This document shows, piece after piece, positions 17,043 through 25,787 of a stretch of 64,000 bases of DNA. The stretch comes from Mycobacterium gordonae (GTDB taxonomy: Bacteria; Actinomycetota; Actinomycetes; Mycobacteriales; Mycobacteriaceae), in assembly GCF_017086405.1 (NCBI RefSeq), contig NZ_CP070973.1, positions 4,496,739 to 4,560,738 on the forward strand. The letters run 5' to 3'. Within the stretch, counting starts at the first letter, position 1. Each line of letters begins with the position of its first letter. Made by a program: the position numbers and the translations under genes. The notes under the pieces were generated by a model, which did not search any database, was not told the origin of the DNA, and saw nothing but the letters and a program-made list of their open reading frames with translations.

Positions 17043-18251
17043 GTGACTACCAACCCGCTCGAGGAGTTGACGCTCGAACAACTGCGCCGCCGCACCAGCA
17101 TGAAGTGGCGGGCGTACCCGGCAGACGTGCTGCCGCTCTGGGTCGCCGAGATGGACCTCAACCTCGCGCCGGAAGTGGCCCGGGCCATCCATTGCGCCGT
17201 CGACGCCGGCGACACCGGGTACCCGCACGGCAGGGGCTACGCCTCGGCGATCAGCGAATTCGCCAGGCGGCGTTGGCACTGGGACGGCCTGTCGGTCGGC
17301 CGCACCCGGGTGGTGCCCGACGTGATGCTCGGCGTCGTCGAAATGCTGCGGCTGGTCACCGAGCGCGGCGACACCGTCATCGTCAACTCGCCTGTCTACG
17401 CGCCTTTCTACGCATTCGTCTCGCACGACGGCCGCACGGTCGTCGAAGCTCCGCTGGGCGCTGACGGGCGAATTGACCTGGACGCGTTGGAAGATGCCTT
17501 CGTCCGGGCCCGTCAGTCGGCGGGCCGCACCGGCAAAGTCGGCTATCTGCTGTGCAATCCGCACAACCCGACGGGTGCGGTGCACACCGCAGCCGAATTG
17601 GGCGCGATCGCGGCACTGGCCAGGCAGTACGAAATCGCAGTGGTCGCCGACGAGATTCACGCGCCGCTCATCTTGCCGGGAGCCGGATTCACCCCCTACC
17701 TCAGCGTGCCCGGTGCCGAGAATGCGTTGGCCCTGACGTCGGCATCCAAGGCGTGGAATCTCGCCGGGCTCAAGGCAGCTCTGGCCATGGCCGGTCCGGA
17801 ATCGGCCGCTGACTTGCGGCGCATGCCCGAGGAAGTCGGCCACGGCGCCAGTCATCTGGGCCTCATCGCCCATACCGCCGCATTCAGCAGTGCCGGAGAC
17901 TGGCTCGACGCACTGCTGCGCGGTTTGGACGAGAACCGAACGCTACTGGGCGATCTGGTCGAAACGCACCTCCCCGGCGTCCGCCTGCTGCGCCCGCAGG
18001 GCACCTATCTGGCGTGGCTGGACTGCCGCGAACTCGGCTTCGACGAAGAGCACACCGAGGGCATCAAGGCGGTGTCCGACCTATCTGGACCCGCTCGCTG
18101 GTTCGTCAATCACGCCCGGGTGGCGCTGAGTTCGGGCCACGTGTTCGGCGCCGGCGGCGCCGGGCACGTCCGGTTGAACTTCGCTACCTCGAAGGCGATT
18201 CTCACCGAGGCCATCACCCGGATGGGTGAGGCAGTCCGCGAACGCACTTAA
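17043..18251 (+). CDS. PLP-dependent aminotransferase/C-S lyase (MalY/PatB type, Rv2294-like)
   Basis: 402 aa, GTG start. The fold-type I marks are clear: 'WVAEMDL' near residue 35, 'GYPHGRGYASA', 'NPHNPTGAVH' (about 170-180), 'VVADEIHAPL' (the Asp contacts the PLP ring nitrogen) and 'SASKAWNLAGLKAA' with the PLP lysine. The MalY/PatB subgroup is mostly cystathionine beta-lyases, releasing homocysteine from cystathionine, and I recall the Rv2294 orthologue as annotated that way. The stop overlaps the convergent antiporter gene in TTAA. The palindrome at 16937-17000 lies in its leader region. Confidence 0.87.
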   Translation: MTTNPLEELTLEQLRRRTSMKWRAYPADVLPLWVAEMDLNLAPEVARAIHCAVDAGDTGYPHGRGYASAISEFARRRWHWDGLSVGRTRVVPDVMLGVVEMLRLVTERGDTVIVNSPVYAPFYAFVSHDGRTVVEAPLGADGRIDLDALEDAFVRARQSAGRTGKVGYLLCNPHNPTGAVHTAAELGAIAALARQYEIAVVADEIHAPLILPGAGFTPYLSVPGAENALALTSASKAWNLAGLKAALAMAGPESAADLRRMPEEVGHGASHLGLIAHTAAFSSAGDWLDALLRGLDENRTLLGDLVETHLPGVRLLRPQGTYLAWLDCRELGFDEEHTEGIKAVSDLSGPARWFVNHARVALSSGHVFGAGGAGHVRLNFATSKAILTEAITRMGEAVRERT

Positions 18252-19438
18252 CCGTCGGCCGCGGCACTGTCGTCCGCGGTCACAGGCGCCGTCGGCGTCA
18301 GTGAGCGCGCCGCGTACCGCCCCGCGATCGCTGTGGAGACGATCGTGAGCAAGGCACCGAACATCAACGCCGCTGCCTCACCCGGGGCCAGCATGTGTTG
18401 CTGGGTACCGATGGTCGCCGCGGCGACCGGCACGCCGAGTTGAGCCGCCGTCAGGATCGCAAGTGGGAGCGGCTGTCCCAGCAACCGTCCCGCGGAGTGC
18501 GCCAGGACCCCTCCCAACCCGAGCCCCACCCCGAGCAAGATGAACTTCGGATTGGCGCTCAACTCGCGCACCTGCAGCGTGGCGCCAAGCCAGATGAAAA
18601 ACAGAGGGCTGAAAAAACCTTCGGTGATGCCGAACAGCTGCCATGCCAGCCGCCGAGGTTCGCCGACCGCGGCGATCACCAGACCGAGCGCAAAGCCGGC
18701 CAACATCACCGACACATGGGTTCGTAACGCCAATGCCCCGAGCGCGAACAGCAGAACCATGTTGGTGCGCAATTCCACCGCGAAACGCTGCTTCTCCGAA
18801 TACAGTTGCACACGCCGGAGCCAGCCCAGGCGGTCCGCCGTGCGCAGCACCAGGTAGAAGATCAGCGCGCAACCCGCAATCACCAGGGCACTCAGCGCGG
18901 CCGATAGGGCGTGCTCGATGTCAATCACCAACGGCAGCAGCACAATACTCGAAGCATCCGCGATGGCGATCTGTGCCGTCACCGATAGCACCATAGGACC
19001 CTGCAGATTCAGTGCATTCATCATCGGCAGCGCCAGCGCGGCCGACGAGGACGCGATCAGCACCGCATACAGGGGCGCATGGTCGGTGCCGCAAAAGGCG
19101 GCCAGACCGACCCCCAGCACCGCCGCCACTGCTGCGGCCAAGACCGCCCTGGCCGCGGCCGCCGGCAACACCGAAGCCATCGCACTGCCGCGAATCGGTA
19201 CGTGGGTGCCCACCGTGAACATCACCAGCGCGAAACCGATGTTCGCGAGCAATTGAAGCGTCGGATTCGACGCGTCGACGACACCGAAACCGGTTCTGCC
19301 AAGAACCAGTCCCGCAAGCAGTTCGCCGATGATCACCGGAATGCGCAAGCGCGGCAGCGAGGCCAGCAACGGGCCAGCGAAACCTACCGCAGCCAGCAGC
19401 GCGAGCGTATGAAAGCCGAACCCTTCCAAAGCGATCAC
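18248..19438 (-). CDS. CPA2-family monovalent cation:proton antiporter
   Basis: 396 aa from GTG 19438. The track to 19522 adds an Arg-rich, non-membrane leader that does not fit the family. About 11-12 membrane spans are visible. Family marks are 'LRIPVIIGELLAGLVLG' near the N-terminus, 'LLANIGFALVMFTVGT' and 'SPLFFIWLGATL'. It lacks the C-terminal TrkA-N/NAD-binding domain of KefB/KefC, so it is the short form. Likely exchange is Na+ or K+ for H+ at the plasma membrane; the ion is not readable. The acidic tail ends 'TADDSAAADG'. Confidence 0.85.
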   Translation of the reverse strand: MIALEGFGFHTLALLAAVGFAGPLLASLPRLRIPVIIGELLAGLVLGRTGFGVVDASNPTLQLLANIGFALVMFTVGTHVPIRGSAMASVLPAAAARAVLAAAVAAVLGVGLAAFCGTDHAPLYAVLIASSSAALALPMMNALNLQGPMVLSVTAQIAIADASSIVLLPLVIDIEHALSAALSALVIAGCALIFYLVLRTADRLGWLRRVQLYSEKQRFAVELRTNMVLLFALGALALRTHVSVMLAGFALGLVIAAVGEPRRLAWQLFGITEGFFSPLFFIWLGATLQVRELSANPKFILLGVGLGLGGVLAHSAGRLLGQPLPLAILTAAQLGVPVAAATIGTQQHMLAPGEAAALMFGALLTIVSTAIAGRYAARSLTPTAPVTADDSAAADG

Positions 19439-19605
19439 CTGCCGTTCGTCATGTCCGCGCCCGATGCGGTCGACTCGCACCGTAACCCTGGCAGGACGAT
19501 CCGGTACGAAAATGCAGCACAAGGTGTGTCAGACGAATCGAGGGCCGCGCCGGCCGGGCGACACCTCGCGTGCCTCAACCAGCCGCAATCAGCCGGAAAC
19601 CTTGT

Positions 19606-20136
19606 CTAGAAACCAGACTCGCGCTTGTCCAGACTGTCGAGCACCCAGTTGGCCCATTCGATTTCGTGCTGCGTCCAGCGCAGCCCCTGCTCGAGCGCGG
19701 CACGGGCGAAGAAGGCGCCGTCGTCGGCCGTCCACTCGTGGGACTGGAGGATCTGCGCATAGTGTGTGTGCTCGCGCTCGGAGACGGCCAGCAAGGACTT
19801 CAGGTACTCACGTGCCTGATCCGGCGAGAGCTCGCCGAGCAGGAATACCCGCAACAACGCGGCGTTGCGAATGGGCGGATCCTCTTGCGGCGACAACAAC
19901 CACCGGCGCAACTCCGTGCGTCCGGCGTCGGTGATGGCGTACTCCTTGCGGCCCCGCGGCCCCATGTCGGACACCGTGATCAGGTCCGCCGCGGCGAGCT
20001 TGTTGAGCTCGCCGTACAACTGACTCTGCGTGGCGGGCCACATGTTGTCCATCGACTCTTTGAACCTTTTCAGCAGGTCATACCCACTTCCGGGTTCCTG
20101 GGACAGCAGGCCTAACGCGGCATGTCGCAAACTCAC
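19606..20136 (-). CDS. PadR-family transcriptional repressor
   Basis: 176 aa, GTG start. The winged-helix domain (1-85) has 'LRHAALGLLSQEPGSGYDLL' at the start and 'SQLYGELNKLAAADLITV' as recognition helix plus wing, followed by 'GRKEYAITDAGRTELRRWL'. The C-terminal half ('LRVFLLGELSPDQAREYL', 'EREHTHYAQIL') is the helical dimerisation part of the PadR/VirR C subgroup. It is divergent from the membrane protein gene at 20235, with a compact palindromic operator between them, so it most likely represses both and responds to a small ligand. Confidence 0.9.
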   Translation of the reverse strand: MSLRHAALGLLSQEPGSGYDLLKRFKESMDNMWPATQSQLYGELNKLAAADLITVSDMGPRGRKEYAITDAGRTELRRWLLSPQEDPPIRNAALLRVFLLGELSPDQAREYLKSLLAVSEREHTHYAQILQSHEWTADDGAFFARAALEQGLRWTQHEIEWANWVLDSLDKRESGF

Positions 20137-20148
20137 CCGGCCATCCTA

Positions 20149-20210
20149 ACGTTCCAAAATTGACATGTCACTATCCACATGTCAATATAGACATGTCTAA
20201 ATTGGAACGT
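20149..20210. promoter_or_regulatory. Nested palindromic operator between PadR and the membrane protein
   Basis: ACGTTCCAA (20149-20157) and TTGGAACGT (20202-20210) are exact inverted copies flanking three ACATGT cores: TGACATGTCA (20161-20170), a second ACATGT at 20177 and GACATGTC (20190-20197). The arrangement fits two PadR dimers on one face. It starts 13 bp from the padR start and ends 25 bp before the other gene, so binding would block both promoters. Confidence 0.75.
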
Positions 20211-20234
20211 CAGACAGATATGCGGGAGACCACA

Positions 20235-21056
20235 ATGACCCAGCCGGCCCACACCGACCACGGCACACAGCCGTCGACAGACAGCACCGGCCGCGTAGCC
20301 GGCGTCCTGGACGGTTTCCTCACCTCGACGTTCGCCGGCATCGCGCCGTGGGCGCTGCTCTCCATCCTGGCCACTCCGGGCCACTTCGAGATCGCGGTGT
20401 TGTCGGCCCTCGGGTTCTCGGTGCTGGTGATGCTGGTCGGACTGATCCGCGGTGTGCAGATCCACGCGCTCGAGGTCTTCGGTGTGGTGTTCTTCGCCGC
20501 TCTTGCCGTGGTCGGCCTGTTCGCCGGCGCGCCGCTGATCCGATTCCTCGAGATGTGGTCCGGCGAGTTGACGAACCTGTCGCTGGCGCTTTTCGCGTGG
20601 TCAACGCTGCTGGTCCGGCGGCCGTTCACCCTGGCGTACGCGAAAGACAGCAAACCGCGGGAACATTGGGACAGCCCGCTGTTCATGCGGATCAACAACG
20701 TGATCACCGCCGTGTGGGCGGGCGCGTTCACCTTCACCGCGGGCGTCGGCTTGATCGGCAACCTGATCCTGCACGACCCGGAAAACTTCTGGACGGGTTG
20801 GATCCTGCAACTCGCGGCGATCTTCTTCGCGGTCGCATTCACCGAGTTCTACCCGGACTACGCCTCGGCCATGTCCGACATGGACAACGGGGAGCAGGCG
20901 GAAGTGCCTTCGGCGTTGCGGGTCATTGACTGGCTGCCCAGCTTCGCCGCCGTCACCGGCGTGGTGGGACTGATCACCGGATCCATCGACCTCATCGTTG
21001 CCCTGGGGCTGATCGTCGGCGGCAGCGTGGTGTCGGGCATCCTTGCAAAGCGTTAA
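20235..21056 (+). CDS. Integral membrane protein under PadR control
   Basis: 273 aa. ATG at 20235 is chosen because GGGAG lies 7 bases before it; an upstream ATG at 20220 lacks a ribosome site. About eight hydrophobic spans are visible, for example 'APWALLSILATPGHFEIAVL', 'VFGVVFFAALAVVGLFAGA' and 'GVVGLITGSIDLIVALGLIV'. A polar middle 'KDSKPREHWDSPLFMRINN' separates two halves. I do not recognise a transport family. Being the PadR target, a role in efflux or membrane stress is plausible but unproven. Confidence 0.72.
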   Translation: MTQPAHTDHGTQPSTDSTGRVAGVLDGFLTSTFAGIAPWALLSILATPGHFEIAVLSALGFSVLVMLVGLIRGVQIHALEVFGVVFFAALAVVGLFAGAPLIRFLEMWSGELTNLSLALFAWSTLLVRRPFTLAYAKDSKPREHWDSPLFMRINNVITAVWAGAFTFTAGVGLIGNLILHDPENFWTGWILQLAAIFFAVAFTEFYPDYASAMSDMDNGEQAEVPSALRVIDWLPSFAAVTGVVGLITGSIDLIVALGLIVGGSVVSGILAKR

Positions 21057-21070
21057 AGCCGCAGCTCCCC

Positions 21071-22214
21071 TCATGCCTGGATCCGCTCGACACCCGAACG
21101 GATCCGGCCGGGCGGCTCGGTGAAGGACAGCCGTAGAGCATCACGGTGCCCGAAGGCGGAGCCGGGAAACCACGGCCACGTGCTCGTCGGCCAGGAGGCC
21201 GGCCGCGATGCCGTCGCCATCCCACTTACCGGCGAGATCCGTCACCAGTTCACACCAGACGAACTACCACCGTCCGGCTTCCGCCACCGCAACCACGGGA
21301 CCGACTCCAACGCTGAGCACAAGACATCGCGCTGCTCCTCGAGTTGAGCACAGCGGCTCGACACTTCGGCGTGAGGTGTCGAGAACGCCCGGGCCACCAG
21401 CGACTGCGCGGCGGTGTTCACATTGCCGGCTATGTTCGAGGCGACCGACGCGCAGCGCGCGATCACTTGGGGGTGTCCGCTGATCCAGCCGACCCGGTGA
21501 CCCATCAGCGCGAATGTCTTGGAGGCGCTGGAAATGTGCAGGATGTGCCCCGTCTCATCGGCCGGCAGTTGCAGGACCGAGGGTGCCGGACGGGCGTAGC
21601 GGTAGCACTGGAAGCCGTAGATCTCGTCTGCCACGATCCAGTGGCCGGTCTCCCCGGCCCAGGCCGCCACCGCACGGATGTCATCCAGAGACAGCAACGC
21701 CCCCGGTCGGATTGGACGGGCTCGAGTACATGACCACCCTGGTGTCATCGCTCACCCGATCGATCCACGCGGTGACGTCGGGCGTGTCGGCCACTAGGGC
21801 AGCAGTCGCACCGGCCAGCTTGCTCATGTTCAGATAGTTCGGCCAGTACGGATCGGGAATCGCGATCTCGTCTCCGCCGTCGCATAACGCCAGTAACGCG
21901 ATCACGATCGCCTGTTTGGCGCCGTTGGTCACCACATGCTGGCCCGATGTCGTCACGACGCCCAATTCCGTTTCATACCATTGACACAATGCGTCCAGCA
22001 GAAACCGCTCGCCACGGCTGCCGCCGTAGCCCGAGGACGGCGCCACGTCGAAATCGGCCAGCGCGTCGAACGTCGCCCGCGGTGGCGGCACAGCGGGGTG
22101 CACCCGCGCCGAAAGAGATGACGTCGGCGCCCGATCTGCGCAACTCGGCGACGGTGTCATTGAGCGCCAGCGTTGGCGACGGATCGCCGGCCGCTCTGTC
22201 GGACAGGGCGTCAT
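21071..22214 (-). pseudogene. Class I/II aminotransferase broken by several frameshifts
   Basis: From an ATG at 22214 behind GGAGG, aminotransferase sequence can be followed to a stop at 21071, but only by changing frame about five times. The first change comes just after the start, then near 22100 (after 'RRSGADVISFGAGAP'), 21710 (after 'VVMYSSPSNPTG'), 21265 (after 'RWRKPDGG') and 21150 (before 'GSAFGHRDALRLSF'). Key elements are preserved in pieces: 'NGAKQAI', 'DPYWPNY', 'IVADEIYG' and the PLP-lysine site 'SSASKTFAL'. No complete protein can be made. It looks like a fairly recent loss since residues are well conserved between indels, or else a stretch of base-calling errors. Confidence 0.85.
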
Positions 22215-22320
22215 GGGGGTCACCTCCAAACTGCGCAGTGAGGCAGCAAGTTCCGGTCAGCGTAATGGCCGCGCCGGCGACGACGACGGCAACCGACCGA
22301 GAGTGCTTCGCGCGGGGAAG

Positions 22321-23055
22321 CTACGCCTGCCGCGTGACGGCCAGCACCGCCTGGGCGAGTTCGGGTCGGCACACCACGAGGTCGGGCAGCTTGGGATCGG
22401 GCTGGTTGTACAGCAGCGACGACCCGTCAACACGGGAGGTGTGCAGTCCGGCAGCACGCGCGATTGCCACGGGTGCGGCGGAGTCCCACTCGTATTGGCC
22501 ACCCGCGTGCACGTAGACGTCCGCTACGCCCTGCACGATCGATGCCACTTTGGCTCCGGCCGATCCCATTTCGACCAGTTCGCCGTCCAGGGCGTCGCGG
22601 ACGGCCAGTGCGATCGCTGGTGGGCGGGTGCGCGACACCACGATGCGGGGTTTGCCGGCGGCCTCCGGCGGCGGCAACACCTCCGGTGTGGCCAGGGTTA
22701 TCCCCTGCGCCGGCAGCGCAACCGCGCCCGCGACCAGTTCTCCGGACTCCCAGAGCGCGACATGCACCGCCCAGTCTTCCCGGTCGAGTTCGGAGAATTC
22801 CCGGGTGCCGTCCAGCGGGTCGACGATCCACACTCGCTCGCTGCGCAACCGCACCGGGTCGTCGGCGCCCTCTTCGGACAACACCGCGTCATCGGGCCGC
22901 CGGCGGCCCAGGGCCTCCATCAGAAAGTCGTGAGAACGCTTGTCCCCCGCGGCTTTCCGCTCAACGGCGTCAGCTCCGGCGAACTCCGTGCGGACCCCGA
23001 GCAGTAACCGGCCGGCTTCGGAGGCCAACTGAGCGGCCAGTGCATGGTCATTCAT
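22321..23055 (-). CDS. cysQ: 3'(2'),5'-bisphosphate nucleotidase CysQ
   Basis: 244 aa. ATG at 23055 has AGGAAG upstream; a longer start at 23073 is possible. The Li+-sensitive phosphatase fold is shown by 'LSEEGADD' (Glu metal ligand), 'VDPLDGTREF' (the D-P-[LI]-D-G-T metal site) and 'YEWDSAAPVAIA' near the C-terminus. CysQ removes the 3'-phosphate from PAP/PAPS, balancing sulfate assimilation. M. tuberculosis CysQ (Rv2131c) is slightly longer. It is not near other sulfation genes in this window. Confidence 0.9.
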   Translation of the reverse strand: MNDHALAAQLASEAGRLLLGVRTEFAGADAVERKAAGDKRSHDFLMEALGRRRPDDAVLSEEGADDPVRLRSERVWIVDPLDGTREFSELDREDWAVHVALWESGELVAGAVALPAQGITLATPEVLPPPEAAGKPRIVVSRTRPPAIALAVRDALDGELVEMGSAGAKVASIVQGVADVYVHAGGQYEWDSAAPVAIARAAGLHTSRVDGSSLLYNQPDPKLPDLVVCRPELAQAVLAVTRQA

Positions 23056-23303
23056 GGCAAGCGGCTTCCTCACCTGTCCCCGGAAATGTTGGCTATGTTA
23101 ACCGACTTTACCCGGCTACGGATAATCCATATCACCGGTATATAGCAAGCCGGGATCAACGCCGGCCCGTTCGTCCGGCAGGACAGCGGACCGGAACCGC
23201 CCGAACGCATCCTGGGCTGGCATTGATGCTCGCCGAGCGTGAAGCCTCGGTGGGAATTCGCGAGTGTTTTCGCCGTCAGTTAACGCTCGGAGCACGGTCG
23301 CAC

Positions 23304-24488
23304 CTAGAGCCCGAACTGATCCTCGATGACACCGAGCCAGATCTGCGCCGAGTCGATGGCTACCTTCTCGCTGATGAAGGCGTGCTGGGTGCCGGTATAG
23401 ATGTCGCGGAAGGCCCGTTCCAGACGGGTGCCCTCGCGGATCGAACTGGTGCCCGCCACCAGATGAGCCCATTCCGCGCATTCGCGCGAGGTGTCGGTGG
23501 CGAATACGGCAGCCGCCCGCATGTCCGCCCGCAGCATTGGACTCAGGTCCTCGCCGGCGGCAACCGCCGCCTCGGCGGCACCGAAAGCGTCCAGCACCAG
23601 CAGCCGCGCCGCGCGCCAGGCCGACAAATGATGCGCCAGCCCCTTCTGAAAAGTCGGCCGGCTGGCCAGTGACGCCATGTCGCTCATCCGGTATTTCGTC
23701 GCGGCCAGGTCCGCCACGTCGTCGAGCATGCTCTTGGCCACCCCAAGCGCCCACGAGGCGTGACCGGCGGCGGTGACCGGCATCAGTCCCATGTGTGCGG
23801 CTGGTGACGTTCCCCGGTAGGGCCGGCGATCGAACAGCCCGAACGTCCTGCTCGCGGGCACGAACACATCCTGGGCGCTGTAGTCGTAGGACCCGGTGCC
23901 CTTGAGGCCCTGCACGTACCAGCCGTCGTTGAACTCGATCTCCTCGCGCGGCACCAGGGCCACCTGCATGTCCGGAATGCCCTCGCTGACCCAGCGCATC
24001 TCACCGTTGTCCATCGGAAAGAAGCCGGCCGCCACGTACTGCGAATGTCCGGTGCCCGAGCCGAAGCTCCACGACCCACTCAGCCGGTAGCCACCGTCGA
24101 CGGCGGCGCCCTGGCCGTTGGGAAAGAACTGGCCTCCCACGGTGACGTGATTGTCGTGGGCGGTGAACACCTCGGCGAAACCCTCGTCGTCGAGATAGGT
24201 GGCCGCGGCGAACCTGGACGGCAGGTTGGCGATGCCGATCCAACCGAAAGATCCGTCCTGCCATGCCATTTCGATCCAGCTATCGATCATCTCGGCGAGC
24301 GAGGGCTCGACGCCGCCGGCCTCGCCCGGGCTGAGCGCGGTCATCAGCCCGCTCGACCACATCTCGTCGACCACCGCGTGGGTCATGGTGCGTATCCGCT
24401 CGGATTCGCCGGCCTGCGCCCGCACCAGATCACGCATCCCGCGGGCCAGCGCAACGACCTGCCCACCCACCTCGGTTGTCGACGTCAT
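23304..24488 (-). CDS. Acyl-CoA-dehydrogenase-fold flavoprotein (HsaA/hydroxylase-like)
   Basis: 394 aa from ATG 24488; the long open frame beyond it is the antisense of the kinase gene. N-terminal part: 'WSSGLMTALSPGEAGGVEPS'; middle beta-domain: 'SGSWSFGSGTGHSQYVAAG', a pattern seen in two-component flavin-dependent hydroxylases such as HsaA; then 'LKGTGSYDYSAQDVFVP' and a C-terminal helical region 'IREGTRLERAFRDIYTGTQH'. The family uses FAD or reduced flavin from a partner. Whether this is a true acyl-CoA dehydrogenase or a monooxygenase cannot be settled; the pattern favours the hydroxylase side. It is divergent from the kinase gene. Confidence 0.82.
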   Translation of the reverse strand: MTSTTEVGGQVVALARGMRDLVRAQAGESERIRTMTHAVVDEMWSSGLMTALSPGEAGGVEPSLAEMIDSWIEMAWQDGSFGWIGIANLPSRFAAATYLDDEGFAEVFTAHDNHVTVGGQFFPNGQGAAVDGGYRLSGSWSFGSGTGHSQYVAAGFFPMDNGEMRWVSEGIPDMQVALVPREEIEFNDGWYVQGLKGTGSYDYSAQDVFVPASRTFGLFDRRPYRGTSPAAHMGLMPVTAAGHASWALGVAKSMLDDVADLAATKYRMSDMASLASRPTFQKGLAHHLSAWRAARLLVLDAFGAAEAAVAAGEDLSPMLRADMRAAAVFATDTSRECAEWAHLVAGTSSIREGTRLERAFRDIYTGTQHAFISEKVAIDSAQIWLGVIEDQFGL

Positions 24489-24584
24489 TGGCGTTTCCAA
24501 TCGCGATTGCGGACCACTACCGGGCCCCGAATAACGACACGTTGACCGTACGCCACAAGTTTCGGCTCGGACATCTTTGGCTAT

Positions 24585-25787
24585 GTGACAGGAGAAATGA
24601 CGACGGAGTATCAGCGCGGGCGTGAAGGGGCGGCGTTGTCGGCGCCGAGCCGCGTCCTCGCCGGCCGCTACGAACTGGGCCGGGTCCTGGGTCGCGGCGG
24701 CATGTCCGAGGTCCGCGAGGGCTGGGATCTCAAGCTGGGTCGGCCGGTGGCGATCAAGCTGCTCCAATCGGGTCCGGGCAACGGTGACGGGCCCGACAGC
24801 CGCCTGCGCTTCGCAACGGAGGCGCGGGCCACCGCGGCTCTGAGCAGTTCGAAGATCGTGATCGTCCACGATGTCGGCGAACACCACGGCCTGCCGTTCA
24901 TCGTGATGGAGCGGCTGCCCGGAGTGTCGCTGGCCGACCACATCGCGCGCGGTCCGCTTCCGGAGCCGTTCGTCCGGACGGTGCTCGACGCCGTCCTGGC
25001 CGCGCTCACCTCGGCTCATGACGCCGGAATTCTGCACCGCGACGTCAAGCCGGGCAACATCCTGTTCACCGCCGCCGGCGAGGCCAAGCTCGCGGATTTC
25101 GGCATCGCCAAGACGGCCGGTGGCGCGCACACCATGACCGGACAGGTCGTCGGCACGATGGCCTACCTGAGCCCGGACCGGCTCGCCGGAAAGCCGGCGA
25201 CGCCTGCCGACGATCTGTATGCCGTCGGCGTGGTGGGTTACGAGGCTCTGGCCGGCCGCCGGCCTTACCCTCAGCAGCAGTTCGCCGCCTTGGCGAACGC
25301 CATCTTGCACGAAACACCAGCCCCGATCGCCGCCCTGCGCCCCGATGTACGCCCGGAGCTTGCCGCGGTGTTCGAGCGGGCGATGGCGCGCCAGCCGGCT
25401 CAGCGGTTCCATCAGGCCAGCGCCATGCGCGAGGCGCTCAGCGGCCCCGGTCGCCCCCCGGTACGCAATCGCACGCTGGTGATGCCCGCGCCGGCGGCGG
25501 GCACCTCGGCGTACGTCCCGGCGCAATCCGAGCCGACCCGTCCAAGTCGCAAGTTGTGGGCTGCGGCGCTCGTTGCGGTGCTCCTGCTGGCGATCATGCT
25601 GATGGCTCTGGACGCGCCCTTCTCCGCACCGCCGCCGTCGCCGGCCGCCACGACGACGCCGCTGCCGTCGCCGGCCTCCACACCGGAAACCTCGCCGATC
25701 GCGAGCACGCCCGAACTCGCGCCGGCACCTCCGTTGGCGCCGCCGGGCAAACCCGGCAAAAAGCCCAAGGGCGGAAAAGGCAACTGA
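24585..25787 (+). CDS. Membrane Ser/Thr protein kinase (Pkn family)
   Basis: 400 aa. The start is GTG 24585 or ATG 24597; neither has a well-spaced ribosome site, so a leaderless message is possible. Kinase motifs: 'GRGGMSEV' (36-43), Lys58 in 'VAIK', 'HRDVKPGNIL' (151-160), 'DFGIA' (171-175). The APE motif reads SPD (196-198). A proline-rich linker leads to one membrane span (about 324-344). The outside part is only ~55 residues of Pro/Ser/Thr ending in a basic 'KKPKGGKGN', so there is no folded sensor domain. The stop abuts that of the convergent SDR (TGATCA). Confidence 0.92.
   Translation: MTGEMTTEYQRGREGAALSAPSRVLAGRYELGRVLGRGGMSEVREGWDLKLGRPVAIKLLQSGPGNGDGPDSRLRFATEARATAALSSSKIVIVHDVGEHHGLPFIVMERLPGVSLADHIARGPLPEPFVRTVLDAVLAALTSAHDAGILHRDVKPGNILFTAAGEAKLADFGIAKTAGGAHTMTGQVVGTMAYLSPDRLAGKPATPADDLYAVGVVGYEALAGRRPYPQQQFAALANAILHETPAPIAALRPDVRPELAAVFERAMARQPAQRFHQASAMREALSGPGRPPVRNRTLVMPAPAAGTSAYVPAQSEPTRPSRKLWAAALVAVLLLAIMLMALDAPFSAPPPSPAATTTPLPSPASTPETSPIASTPELAPAPPLAPPGKPGKKPKGGKGN

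Noticed and set aside
22464..23672. 402-codon plus-strand frame opposite cysQ
   Set aside because: Arg/Pro-rich composition typical of an antisense frame and no recognisable motif; cysQ on the other strand is clear.
24489..25526. Extension of the flavoprotein frame at 23304 to a 740-codon protein
   Set aside because: The extra part is exactly antisense to the kinase gene; the flavoprotein starts naturally at 24488.
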